Below, one piece after another: positions 5,854 to 13,893 of a stretch of 15,330 nucleotides of DNA. Within the stretch, counting starts at the first letter, position 1. The number at the start of each line of letters is the position of its first letter. The translations under genes were made by a program, and so were the position numbers. The notes beneath the pieces were generated by a model that was not told where the DNA came from, made no database searches, and was given only the letters and a program-made list of their open reading frames with translations. The stretch is from DASPJR01 sp035628505 (lineage in GTDB: Bacteria; Planctomycetota; SZUA-567; H5-PLA8), in the NCBI GenBank assembly GCA_035628505.1, contig DASPJR010000032.1:1-15330 (forward strand), given 5' to 3'.

Positions 5854-8646
5854 GCGGTAAGCTTCCTGGAAGTCAGCCGCAACCGCTTTGAGCAGACGTT
5901 TGACGTTCAGCATTTTTTCCGCATCAGTAATCTGGCCGCCGCCAACTTCAGAGATGTAAAAGACGTCGGTCACCAGCCCCTGGTTGGTCGAGATCTTTGC
6001 GAAATGAATATCGCAGCTTAAATCCGCGAGCGCTCGGCTCAGGCCGTAAAGCAAGCCGATGCGGTCGCCGCAGATGACGTCCACCACCGTGAAACGGTCG
6101 GAGAGCTTGTTGTCGACGCGCACTTCCGGATCGACTCGCCGCGTGATCGCCGGCGTACGCGGAATGCGCTTGCGAGCCGCTTCGATTCGCGCCAGGAAGT
6201 CGCCCTTGCCCAGCAGCGTGTCCTCCACTCCAGACGCGACCTTCTGCCAGAACTGCTCGCTGGTGTCTTGTGAATCAAGGCCGGGCGCGAGGCGGAAGTG
6301 ATCGAGGATGACGCCATCGTCGCGCGTGTAGGCCAGCGCCGAAATAACTGTCACTCCCGCACCCAGGAACGCGCCGCAGATCTGCGAGAAGCGTTTGGGC
6401 CGGTCGGTTGAAACCACCCACATGTCCACCAGCCCGCCCGTACCCTGCACTGCCGCAACGGCTTCCTTGCCGCTGTCGCGCATGCGCCTGAGTGCATCCA
6501 GATGCAGCAGTGCTTCGTCTTCATTCACTTCGACCAGATAACGCGTGGGCACGCGCCGGAAATGCTGAACGGTGAGCGCGCGATCCTCTTCCGTCTGCAT
6601 GCGCTTAAGGATCGCCGCTTCGAGCGCGCTGGTTTGATCCGCCGAAACCACGTTCACGTCAATCGACGTATTCTCAGTTGAGCCGGCAGGCATCTTGATA
6701 AATTGAAGGATGCCATGGTAGAGCTCGGCAAGGAGCGCGTCTTTCCAAAGCGGGTACGAGCCATGCCCGACGGAAATCGAGTCGCAGTAGGTCAGCAGGA
6801 AGAGCAGGTCGAGGCGCTCTTTCGTGCCGATTTTGTCGGCAAGGCGCTTGAGCAGAGTGCCTTCGCCCGTGTCGCGACGCTGGCTGACTTTCGAGAGCGT
6901 CAGGTGTTCCTGGACAAGGAAAATCAGCGTTCGCACGTCGGCGGCATTCAGATGCAGACGCTCGCCGATCTGCGGCATCATCAACGCTCCGCGTTCACTG
7001 TGCCCCGGCGCGCCGCGGCATTTTCCCAGATCATGAAACAGGCACGCCAGGCGCAGGAGCTGCGGACGCGGCAGACTTTCCAGGATGCTGCGGCGGAAAC
7101 GGTCGAAACTTTCCACTGATTTGTACAACCGGTCTGCGGCTTCGACGACATACAGCGTGTGCTCATCGACGGTGTAGTCGTGAAACACATCGCTGAGCAC
7201 CAGCCCTTCGATCTCGCTGAACTCCGGCATATACGCGCCGAGCAGCCCAATGTCGCGCATTTCGCGCAGCGTCTTGGCGACGTTGTCGCGGAAACGAATG
7301 AGAGTACCGAAATGCGAGGCCGCAGCCGGATTGGCGCGCAGCTTGTCATTCATCTCCGGCAGCCGCGAACGAATCGCTTCGGCCATGTCCTGGCTGATCG
7401 AGATATTCAAGCGCGCCGTATGCAGAAAAGCTCGGAACGCAAGTTCGAGCCAATCTTTTCCGCTGAAGAGATCATCGCGCGAGGCGTACAGGTAATCGCC
7501 GATGCGCGTGAATTCCGGATCAACCTTGCGGCGCTTAAGCCGTTCGATGTCACGTGAGGCAACGGCGCGCTCTTCAAGGTAACGGCGCGTGACGGTCTGC
7601 GCGAGCCGGTGCACGGCTTTGGCGGCGCGGTAATAATCGCGCAGCAACTGCTCCTGCGCGCGCAGTTCGTCGGTGCCGACATAGCCAAGATCTTCGGCGA
7701 CGGTCTGCTGCATGGCAAAATCGAGCACGTCCTGCTTGCGGCGGCAGTGCGCGTGCAGGGAGACGCGGAAGGTAAGCAGGCGCTCGTAGCCCGCTTGAGC
7801 ATCGTCAATCGCGGCTTTCGATACCAGCGGGCGGTTGTTCAATCGCGGCAGATGCCCCGAGAGCTGGCTGGCCTTATCGATCCACACGGCGAGCTGAAAA
7901 TCGCGAAGCGCGCCGGGGCTCTCCTTCAAATTTGGTTGCGTCCGGTATACATGCAGGCCCGCCCAGCGCTTGATGGTCTCCTCGAATTTCGCATCGACGA
8001 ACTGCCTGCCCCGGCGCTTGAAGAAATCAGGCAGATCCTTTTTGTAAAAGGATTCGCCGAATTCGCGGTCGCCGGCAACTAAGCGCGCTTCAAGAACAGA
8101 CGTGGCGGTCTCGACGGCGCTCTCGCCGGAGGCCGCGTCTTCCATCGCCTCGATGCATTCCTGTTTCGAGCGCACGGCATGGCCGACCTGCCAGCCCGCA
8201 TCCCAGAGCGGGCGCAGCAGATTGCCAACGAGAAGTTCGAGCTTGTCGGCGGGTATGTTCACGTCGTGGAGCAGCAGAATGTCGATGTCCGAATACGGGG
8301 CCAGTTCATTGCGGCCGTAACTGCCCATCGCCAAGAGTGAAAATCCGGAAGGCGCACCATCATCTGGCAGCAGCCCTGCCCTTCGCGCGGCGAAATTAAG
8401 GATGAGCGTCAGAAGCCGGTCGGCTCCGCCAGAGAGCACCTCGCCGGCCGCGCGGCCGCCCTGCGTGCGATTGGTCTGTGCCGCCATGCTGCGCAGACTG
8501 TTCCAGGCATTTTTCATCGCGCTGATGAATGTAATGCCCGGCGACGAGCTCGCGGGCAGCTCGGCGAGCACCTTTTCAACTGCGCTGATGGGATCGGGTT
8601 GTGCGTTCTGAGCAGTATTGAGCGACGGTGTCAAAGGCGCGTTCAT
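5851..8646 (-). CDS. glnD: Bifunctional [protein-PII] uridylyltransferase / uridylyl-removing enzyme
   Basis: 931 residues, close to the usual GlnD length. Domains in order: a nucleotidyltransferase core with GSYGRNELAPYSDID (residues 108-122, catalytic Asp120 and Asp122); a helical linker; an HD phosphohydrolase domain with VDEHT (493-497) and LFHDLGKCRG (536-545, metal-binding His538-Asp539); then two C-terminal ACT domains (about 740-790 and 850-905). All catalytic residues are present. GlnD adds UMP to PII when glutamine is low and removes it when glutamine is high, in the cytoplasm, setting nitrogen assimilation. No glnB, amtB or glnA lies in the window. The ATG at 8646 is immediately preceded by CAGGGA on the coding strand, too close for a normal Shine-Dalgarno; a -10-like TAAATT just upstream suggests a leaderless mRNA. 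Divergent from trpS. Confidence 0.96.
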   Translation of the reverse strand: MNAPLTPSLNTAQNAQPDPISAVEKVLAELPASSSPGITFISAMKNAWNSLRSMAAQTNRTQGGRAAGEVLSGGADRLLTLILNFAARRAGLLPDDGAPSGFSLLAMGSYGRNELAPYSDIDILLLHDVNIPADKLELLVGNLLRPLWDAGWQVGHAVRSKQECIEAMEDAASGESAVETATSVLEARLVAGDREFGESFYKKDLPDFFKRRGRQFVDAKFEETIKRWAGLHVYRTQPNLKESPGALRDFQLAVWIDKASQLSGHLPRLNNRPLVSKAAIDDAQAGYERLLTFRVSLHAHCRRKQDVLDFAMQQTVAEDLGYVGTDELRAQEQLLRDYYRAAKAVHRLAQTVTRRYLEERAVASRDIERLKRRKVDPEFTRIGDYLYASRDDLFSGKDWLELAFRAFLHTARLNISISQDMAEAIRSRLPEMNDKLRANPAAASHFGTLIRFRDNVAKTLREMRDIGLLGAYMPEFSEIEGLVLSDVFHDYTVDEHTLYVVEAADRLYKSVESFDRFRRSILESLPRPQLLRLACLFHDLGKCRGAPGHSERGALMMPQIGERLHLNAADVRTLIFLVQEHLTLSKVSQRRDTGEGTLLKRLADKIGTKERLDLLFLLTYCDSISVGHGSYPLWKDALLAELYHGILQFIKMPAGSTENTSIDVNVVSADQTSALEAAILKRMQTEEDRALTVQHFRRVPTRYLVEVNEDEALLHLDALRRMRDSGKEAVAAVQGTGGLVDMWVVSTDRPKRFSQICGAFLGAGVTVISALAYTRDDGVILDHFRLAPGLDSQDTSEQFWQKVASGVEDTLLGKGDFLARIEAARKRIPRTPAITRRVDPEVRVDNKLSDRFTVVDVICGDRIGLLYGLSRALADLSCDIHFAKISTNQGLVTDVFYISEVGGGQITDAEKMLNVKRLLKAVAADFQEAYR

Positions 8647-8652
8647 TCCCTG

Positions 8653-8681
8653 AATTTAGCTGAGAATCCTGCATGCGACAA
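8653..8681 (-). promoter_or_regulatory. Candidate glnD promoter
   Basis: Minus strand TTGTCG (8681-8676), 17-base spacer, TAAATT (8658-8653); 4 of 6 consensus matches in each box. The -10 ends 6 bases before the glnD ATG, so the transcript would start at or within a base or two of the start codon. An alternative -35, TTGTCA (8688-8683), has a poorer -10 partner. Its -35 abuts the trpS -35. Confidence 0.4.
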
Positions 8682-8710
8682 CTGACAAGCCAAGGCCCAG
8701 CGGGTATACT
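8682..8710 (+). promoter_or_regulatory. trpS promoter
   Basis: CTGACA (8682-8687), 17-base spacer, TATACT (8705-8710): 5 of 6 matches in each box at ideal spacing, giving a predicted start near 8717 and a leader of about 47 bases. The leader contains a T-tract and AAGGAA before the ATG but no obvious tryptophan-responsive attenuator or T-box; it is too short for a T-box. Confidence 0.7.
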
Positions 8711-8763
8711 TTCTCGCTCGGTTTTTTTCAGTCACCAAACTAGAAACAAGGAACAGTCGTTCA

Positions 8764-9732
8764 ATGCGTATTCTCTCTGGCGTGCAGCCCTCGGGCAAAC
8801 TTCACCTCGGCAACTATTTCGGAGCCATCAAGCAGCACATCGCGCTGCAGGACATTCCTAACGCCGAGCGCTTCTATTTCATCGCCGATTACCATTCGCT
8901 GACGACCGTGCAGGATGCGGCGAAGCTGCGCGACTTTATCCGCGGCGTCGCGATCGATTACCTGGCTCTCGGATTGGATCCGGCACGCTCGGTGTTCTTC
9001 CGCCAGAGCGACGTGCCGGAAGTACAGGAGATCGCGTGGCTGCTCTCGACTGTTACCGGAATGGGGCTGCTGGAGCGTGCTCACAGCTACAAGGACAAAG
9101 TCGCCAAAGGCATCAAGCCCAGCGTCGGACTGTTCTATTATCCGGTGCTCATGGCCGCCGACATCCTCATCTACAAATCTAACCAGGTTCCGGTCGGACA
9201 GGATCAGATCCAGCACATCGAAATGACGCAGGACATGGCCACGTATTTTAATCAGACGTACAAGAAAGAAGTGTTCGTGCGCCCTGAAGGCAAGCTGAGC
9301 AGCACGCCGAAAGTTCCCGGCACCGACGGCGAAAAGATGAGCAAGTCCTACGGCAACACAATTGATCTTCAGATGAATGAGAAGGAACTGAAGAAAGTCG
9401 TCATGAGCGTAAAGACCGACAGCACACCTGTCGAGCAGCCGAAGAATCCAGATACCGACAACGTCTTCGCGCTGTACTCGCTTTTTGCGAACGACGAGGA
9501 AAAAGCCGCGCTCGCCGCTCGCTACCGCGCCGGCGGCATGGGCTACGGCGACGCCAAGAAAGCACTGCTTGAAAAGGTCGTTACGTACTTCGCGCCCTAC
9601 CGCACCAAACGCGAAGAGCTGCTGAAGAATCCCGGCTACGTCGACGATGTCCTGCGCGACGGCGCCGCGAAGGCTCGCGCGGTCGCGCGCCAGACGCTCG
9701 CCGAAGCCAAGCAGGCGTGCGGGCTGGCGTAG
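8764..9732 (+). CDS. trpS: Tryptophanyl-tRNA synthetase
   Basis: 322 residues, the normal length for a bacterial TrpRS. The class I signature PSGKLHLGN (residues 9-17, HIGH-like) sits in the N-terminal Rossmann fold, AADIL (131-135) lines the tryptophan pocket, and KMSKS (191-195, in EKMSKSYGN) closes the active site. The C-terminal helical part recognises the anticodon. The enzyme charges tRNA-Trp with tryptophan using ATP in the cytoplasm. The ATG at 8764 is the first possible start and is preceded by AAGGAA about 10 bases upstream. A strong divergent promoter lies 53 bases upstream, so the gene is probably transcribed alone. No terminator is evident after the TAG. Confidence 0.98.
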   Translation: MRILSGVQPSGKLHLGNYFGAIKQHIALQDIPNAERFYFIADYHSLTTVQDAAKLRDFIRGVAIDYLALGLDPARSVFFRQSDVPEVQEIAWLLSTVTGMGLLERAHSYKDKVAKGIKPSVGLFYYPVLMAADILIYKSNQVPVGQDQIQHIEMTQDMATYFNQTYKKEVFVRPEGKLSSTPKVPGTDGEKMSKSYGNTIDLQMNEKELKKVVMSVKTDSTPVEQPKNPDTDNVFALYSLFANDEEKAALAARYRAGGMGYGDAKKALLEKVVTYFAPYRTKREELLKNPGYVDDVLRDGAAKARAVARQTLAEAKQACGLA

Positions 9733-10039
9733 CCGGTTGAGATTTGAAAATCCAAGTTGAATTTTGCTCATCTGGATTGGCTCTCTTATAGCCGTCCGGC
9801 TCGGCAACGGCCAAATCCAACCTTCGAATGTCACTCTAAAACCGTTTCAAATACCGCGGAACGGTTGATGCACATTCACGTCAATGGCAGTGCACCTTTT
9901 AGATTTGTTCCCGCCGCTCTCAGTGCTGGCTTCAATGTTGCGAATACCTCCAATGAAGAGCTCGGCTTATTGTATTTGTGCAGTGGTACGTATGCGCCTT
10001 TGAGTTCTGAACCATATCGAAAATCCGAAGGGGTTACCC
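9733..10039. other. Non-coding gap between trpS and the kinase gene
   Basis: This 307-base stretch has lower GC than its flanks. It holds a perfect 7-bp inverted repeat AACCGTT/AACGGTT (9840-9846 and 9860-9866, 13-base loop) and an imperfect GGATTGGC...GCCAAATCC hairpin (about 9774-9819). Neither is followed by a T-tract. A frame starting at TTG 9757 runs through into the kinase gene but has no ribosome site and no recognisable content. No convincing promoter for the kinase is visible. Confidence 0.5.
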
Positions 10040-11188
10040 ATGGCTATTCATTTTACAGACGAAGAGTCCCTTACGTACCTTGTCGAATCCGGAATGGCTT
10101 CAGCAGACGAGCTCGGACGAGCAATGGGAATTCATGCAATACTGAACCGGAACGGCAGCGCCGTTTCGCTTGCGTCCATTCTGATCGAGGAAGGCATCAT
10201 TACGGCAGAACAGTGGAATCAGGCGGAGCAGGAACTTGTCATGCGAAAAATCAGTCATACAAGCATCGGTCCCTACAGTTTTATAAAAAAGCTTGGCGAG
10301 GGCTCAACGGGCGAAGTGTATCTCGTGACAGACTCGAATACCGGGCTGCTGTTTGCGATGAAACTGCTCTCACATAAGAATGCCGGAAATAAAGAAATGC
10401 TCGAGCGTTTCATGCGCGAAATGCGGCTCACTGAAAGATTAGATCACATAAACATCACGAGGGTCCTCTCCGCGGGCGAATGGAACGGCCGCCTCTACTA
10501 TGTCATGGAGTGGTGCGAAGGTGAGTCCCTCGATCTGATGCTCGTACGTGAGCGTTTTCTCAAGATCGACGATGTCCTGGAGATTGTCACCCAGGTCGCT
10601 CGTGGACTGAGTTATGCCCACGAACGCGGAATCATTCACCGCGATATCAAGCCGAGCAATATCTACTTCACGCAGGAACGCATAGCTAAAATCCTTGATT
10701 TCGGACTCTGCAAGTCGGCCGACAAAAACCAGAAGTTCAAGACACAGACCGGCATGATGGTGGGCACACCACTCTACATGTCGCCGGAGCAGGCGACGGG
10801 GCAGGCTGCTATCGACGCTCGAACAGACATCTATTCCCTGGGAGCAACGTTTTATCATCTGCTTACTGGCTGGCCGCCCTTTGATGGCGAAAACTGCTTT
10901 TCAATCGCCTTGAAACACGTTTCCTGCACTCTGCCTAATCCACACGACCTGCGTACCGGTATTCCCGATTCCATTGTATGTGTGATTCGAAGCATGATGG
11001 CGAAGAGTCCAGATGACCGGTATTCCGATTGTAATTCACTTATTGTCGATCTTGAGCGTATTGCGCGCGGGCAAAAGCCGTTGACGAAAGCACTCGAGGC
11101 AACGAAGTCCAATGTGGCTCTGCCGTCCGTTCAGCCGATTCCCCCTTTGTACGCGCAGCAGTATTTCAGCAAATCAGTCGGCGCTTAG
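10040..11188 (+). CDS. Cytoplasmic Hanks-type serine/threonine protein kinase
   Basis: 382 residues. ATG at 10040 with AAGGGG six bases upstream. Residues 1-70 are a small helical domain (LTYLVESGMASADELGRAMG, then LASILIEEGIITAEQWNQAEQEL) resembling the N-terminal MshEN/GspE-type domain. The kinase domain spans about 78-345 with all key residues: glycine loop GEGSTGEV (86-93), Lys108, helix-C Glu127, HRDIKPSN (200-207, Asp202), DFG (220-222), GTP (242-244), SPE (248-250) and ARTDIYSLG with Asp263. The activation loop carries several Thr/Ser between DFG and SPE, suiting autophosphorylation. A short Pro-containing tail follows. No transmembrane helix or extracellular sensor is present, so it is soluble, unlike PknB. 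Substrates are unknown. Neighbouring genes give no clear target. Confidence 0.95.
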   Translation: MAIHFTDEESLTYLVESGMASADELGRAMGIHAILNRNGSAVSLASILIEEGIITAEQWNQAEQELVMRKISHTSIGPYSFIKKLGEGSTGEVYLVTDSNTGLLFAMKLLSHKNAGNKEMLERFMREMRLTERLDHINITRVLSAGEWNGRLYYVMEWCEGESLDLMLVRERFLKIDDVLEIVTQVARGLSYAHERGIIHRDIKPSNIYFTQERIAKILDFGLCKSADKNQKFKTQTGMMVGTPLYMSPEQATGQAAIDARTDIYSLGATFYHLLTGWPPFDGENCFSIALKHVSCTLPNPHDLRTGIPDSIVCVIRSMMAKSPDDRYSDCNSLIVDLERIARGQKPLTKALEATKSNVALPSVQPIPPLYAQQYFSKSVGA

Positions 11189-11236
11189 TCGCGCGCGTTG
11201 ACGTTGAAAATACTGCTTAGCTGTGTTTTTTGGCGC

Positions 11237-11242
11237 TATACT
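11237..11242 (+). promoter_or_regulatory. Candidate -10 box for a leaderless DUF58 transcript
   Basis: TATACT ends 7 bases before the ATG at 11250, so the predicted start coincides with the start codon. It is identical to the trpS -10 box. No good -35 lies 16-18 bases upstream (CTGCTT at best), and TTGACG at 11198-11203 is too far. No Shine-Dalgarno precedes this ATG. Confidence 0.4.
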
Positions 11243-11249
11243 GTGTGCC

Positions 11250-12263
11250 ATGTCGAAGGCTCCAGAAAATCCGCGCACCAGCTGGCTTTCCCGGCTGCTG
11301 GCGCTCGCGCCCGGTTCGGCGAGGCCCGCGCCCGCCTCTGAGCTCGCGTTTCCGCCGGATTTCCTGAGCACGCTTGAGCGCCTCCGGCTGGTCGCGCTTA
11401 AGGCTATCGGCGGCGGCGTGCGCGAAGGCCACCGGCTCGGCGCGTACAAGGGCGGACAGCTCGAATTCCATGGCCACCGCAGCTACAGTCCCGGCGACGA
11501 CCTGCGCTACATCGACTGGAACACGTACGCGCGCATCGGCAAACCGTTCGTCAAAGAGTTCGCACGCGAGGAGGCTGGCGTCGTTCATTTGCTCCTCGAT
11601 GCTACACCCTCCATGGCGCTCGGCCGTCCGGATAAGTGGACGTTCGCCCGGCGTGTCGCCGCTCTTTTTTCCCACGTCGCTCTGGCCAGCAACGATGTCG
11701 TTTTCATAAACATCTTCCGCGACAACCAGCCGCTCGACCGTTTTCCCTCGCGTGGAGCCAAAGGCGGCATTCGCGAGCTGCTCCGATTTCTCGAAGAGAG
11801 CCCCTTGAGCCAACCGCTGTCGCGCGAAACTGACACTCCCAGCCCACTCCATCCCGGCGGACTCAGCGACGCCGTTCAGAAATTCCTGCACGGCAGTCCG
11901 GCGCGGGGCCGTGTCATTGTCATCTCCGATTTCTGGCACGACGAACGCGACGTGGTCGGCGCCATCGCGCGATTATCTTCATCAGGATTCGATCCGGCCG
12001 GCATTCATGTGCTCGCGCCTGAAGAACTGTCGGCACACGCGGATGGAGAATTGCTTGCGCGCTCGCTTGAAGAAGACACGGAGCTCGAGCTCTCTGCCGG
12101 CGGCGATCTGGCCGAGCGCTACAGCCGTGAATTGGAAGCACACTGCCGCGCGGTTGAAGAAAGCTTCCGCAAGCGCGGCGGCAACTACCTGCGCGCCGAC
12201 TCATCGACCTCCATCGAAAATGTGCTGATCACGTCGCTGCGCCAGCGCCGCTGGATGAGCTGA
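11250..12263 (+). CDS. DUF58 domain protein (MoxR-associated, vWA-like fold)
   Basis: 337 residues from the ATG at 11250. An in-frame GTG at 11223 adds nine residues that overlap the -10 box and is less likely. The DUF58 signature HRSYSPGDDLRYIDWNTYAR (residues 75-94) is intact. It is followed by a von Willebrand A-like core with a MIDAS-type motif LLLDATPSM (114-122), and later VIVISDFWHDE, the second metal-site strand. No membrane helices are present. In other genomes DUF58 proteins are encoded beside a MoxR AAA+ ATPase and BatA-type vWA proteins and are thought to help assemble or activate protein complexes. Here neither partner is adjacent: the gene lies 61 bases after a kinase gene and converges with a hypothetical gene. 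The biochemical role is not established. Confidence 0.9.
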   Translation: MSKAPENPRTSWLSRLLALAPGSARPAPASELAFPPDFLSTLERLRLVALKAIGGGVREGHRLGAYKGGQLEFHGHRSYSPGDDLRYIDWNTYARIGKPFVKEFAREEAGVVHLLLDATPSMALGRPDKWTFARRVAALFSHVALASNDVVFINIFRDNQPLDRFPSRGAKGGIRELLRFLEESPLSQPLSRETDTPSPLHPGGLSDAVQKFLHGSPARGRVIVISDFWHDERDVVGAIARLSSSGFDPAGIHVLAPEELSAHADGELLARSLEEDTELELSAGGDLAERYSRELEAHCRAVEESFRKRGGNYLRADSSTSIENVLITSLRQRRWMS

Positions 12264-12285
12264 TTACAAACTATTCGAAAAGAAC

Positions 12286-12750
12286 CTATTTTTTCAGCCA
12301 TGCCCAGAAGCCTGTGTACTTGTTCGTGCCATGATCTATGAAGTCGCTGGTCACATAGCCGCTACGGCCGATCAGCTGCTGCAGAACGCGCATGCTGAAT
12401 TCGTCCACGTCACCGAAGTCTTCCATGTAAAATGCGCAGATTTTTCCTTCCGCCTGGGCCAGAAGTTTCAGGCAGTAAAGCAGCATATACTCGAATTTTT
12501 CTTTGCCCGTGATCTGCACCTGCTTCTGAACGTCGGGCCCCGCGTGAGCCATGATGCGGTCTTTGTCCGCGGGCTTGGCAGCAAAGCCTGCCGGAAAAAT
12601 GGGCTGCGAATAGATATACGTGCGATCGTCGTCACTCGATGATTCCTCCGCCGGCGGCGGCGGAACAGGCACGGAAAAGTTTCGCGGCGGCACGATGACA
12701 GTGGCTTCGTCATCCTCCTCAGAATTGATCGTCTCTTTGGGCTCAGTCAT
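12286..12750 (-). CDS. Hypothetical protein with acidic, proline-rich N-terminus
   Basis: 154 residues; I do not recognise the family. Residues 1-50 are disordered-looking: acidic (SEEDDEATVIVPPR) and proline-rich (PVPPPP), with a second acidic patch DDDRTYIY. The C-terminal half (about 75-154) looks folded, mixed alpha/beta, with MLLYCLKLLAQAEGKICAFY, EFSMRVLQQLIGRSGY and a Trp-rich end (GFWAWLKK). There is no signal peptide or membrane segment. The gene follows the ExbD-tailed gene after 30 bases, so it is probably the last gene of that operon. Both Thr residues in the acidic patches (EATVIV, DRTYIY) resemble phosphothreonine sites bound by FHA domains, but this is only a suggestion. The ATG has only GGA directly before it. 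Confidence 0.65.
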   Translation of the reverse strand: MTEPKETINSEEDDEATVIVPPRNFSVPVPPPPAEESSSDDDRTYIYSQPIFPAGFAAKPADKDRIMAHAGPDVQKQVQITGKEKFEYMLLYCLKLLAQAEGKICAFYMEDFGDVDEFSMRVLQQLIGRSGYVTSDFIDHGTNKYTGFWAWLKK

Positions 12751-12780
12751 TCCAGGCGTCTCTGTACAGCCTGCTCGCTG

Positions 12781-13863
12781 CTACAACTCAGACTTCACGG
12801 CGACTCTCTGTACACCAGCCGCGTGCAGCGCGGCAACGACTTCATTCAAACTTTGTCTGCCGGCGCCGGCGGAGATCAGAATCACTGCCGATGGATGTTC
12901 GGCCTGCGCTTCGGGCAGGCGCGTTTTGAAAAGCTTCACCATCGAAGCGATCGACGTCTTTAACTCGCCTTTCAGCTCTCGCCCATCGATGCGCACCACG
13001 CTCTCCGGCTTGATAAGCTCGATCAGCAGCCGCTCTTCGGCGCCGGCGGTCTCGATGCGCTCGCTCGGCAGAAAACGGTCGGTGCGCGATTCCTCGAGTT
13101 CCTGCCGGACTTTGCGCGGCGGGGCGCCCTGCGAAAGCTCCAGCTCCGGGCAGACCAGCAGCGGCCGCCGCCAGGGTGGTTCGATCTTGTCGTTGGTCTT
13201 TCGGGCATAGAGCTTCATGAAATAACCCGACACGCGCACCACCGGCAGAGCGTCCTCGCGGATGCCCTTGTCGAGCTTCTCAAAAAGCGTCGAGCCCGGC
13301 GGGCAGAGAATACGCAGGGCGTACACGTCGCGCGAGGCATCGACCGCGACCGCGGGCAGAATGGTGTATCCTGGCGGCAGCCCGTACTCCGGCGGCACTT
13401 CAGCCTTCGATACTTCAAGAATTACCGCGCGTGCCAGCGTGACGACCTGTCCGCGGTACGAGCCCGGCCGAGTCATGAGCTCGTCGAAAGTGAGCTGCTC
13501 ATTGGTGTGTTTGCGGATGGCGTCGTGGCTGACATTCACGAGCGAACGCAGCATGAACTTGAATGCCGCGCCTTCGATCACCGCGCTTTCGGTAAAAGTA
13601 TTGGGCTCGGCGTCTTCAACGACCTGTGCAAAAATACGACGTCGCAGATCGGAACCGGCGGCCAGGCTTTCCGCCTCGCGCTTTTCCTTGTCCTTATCTT
13701 TGTCCTTGTCTTTCTTCTTGTCCTTGTCGCCGGCGACCACCGCCTCTTCGCGCGGGGCTGAACGGCGCGGCGCCTCGCCAGCTGGTGGCGCCGGCTGGAA
13801 ACTACCGGCCGGCAATGCGGCAGCGGTGAGCAGCAGGAGAGTGGCGGCGTGGCGTGCGGTCAT
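12781..13863 (-). CDS. Secreted protein with a C-terminal ExbD/TolR-like domain
   Basis: 360 residues from the ATG at 13863. GGAAGG lies six bases upstream, whereas an ATG two codons earlier (13869) has no room for it. Residues 1-21 form a signal peptide (TARHAATLLLLTAAALPAG). A charged low-complexity spacer of Asp-Lys repeats spans 46-61. A middle domain (about 85-245) includes RPGSYRGQVVTLARAV and VRVSGYFMKLYA; I recall similar uncharacterised segments in planctomycete proteins. The last 85 residues (LLIELIKPESVVRIDGRELK, then AVILISAGAGRQSLNEVV and ALHAAGVQRVAV) resemble the periplasmic domain of ExbD/TolR. The normal ExbD membrane helix with its proton-relay Asp is missing, so this is not a standard energy-transducing subunit. 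No exbB/tolQ gene is nearby. It lies 30 bases after the cyclodeaminase gene, suggesting co-transcription. Function unknown. Confidence 0.75.
   Translation of the reverse strand: MTARHAATLLLLTAAALPAGSFQPAPPAGEAPRRSAPREEAVVAGDKDKKKDKDKDKDKEKREAESLAAGSDLRRRIFAQVVEDAEPNTFTESAVIEGAAFKFMLRSLVNVSHDAIRKHTNEQLTFDELMTRPGSYRGQVVTLARAVILEVSKAEVPPEYGLPPGYTILPAVAVDASRDVYALRILCPPGSTLFEKLDKGIREDALPVVRVSGYFMKLYARKTNDKIEPPWRRPLLVCPELELSQGAPPRKVRQELEESRTDRFLPSERIETAGAEERLLIELIKPESVVRIDGRELKGELKTSIASMVKLFKTRLPEAQAEHPSAVILISAGAGRQSLNEVVAALHAAGVQRVAVKSEL
13681..13728 (-). repeat. GAYAAR hexanucleotide repeat coding for Asp-Lys
   Basis: On the minus strand a run of GAC/GAT-AAG/AAA/GAA codons makes an alternating Asp-Lys tract (residues 46-61 of the ExbD-tailed protein). 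The imperfect six-base period makes slippage-driven length change possible without a frameshift, because the unit is two codons. Confidence 0.75.
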
Positions 13864-13893
13864 GATCATCCTTCCCCTTCTCGACGCCTGCCT

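Noticed and set aside
8761..9834. 357-codon frame antisense to trpS
   Set aside because: It covers a certain trpS gene on the opposite strand and has no family features.
9840..9866. AACCGTT/AACGGTT inverted repeat as trpS terminator
   Set aside because: It lies more than 100 bases after the stop codon, has a 13-base loop and no T-tract.
9757..10377. 206-codon frame spanning the trpS-kinase gap
   Set aside because: It starts at TTG without a ribosome site and half of it lies out of frame inside the kinase gene.
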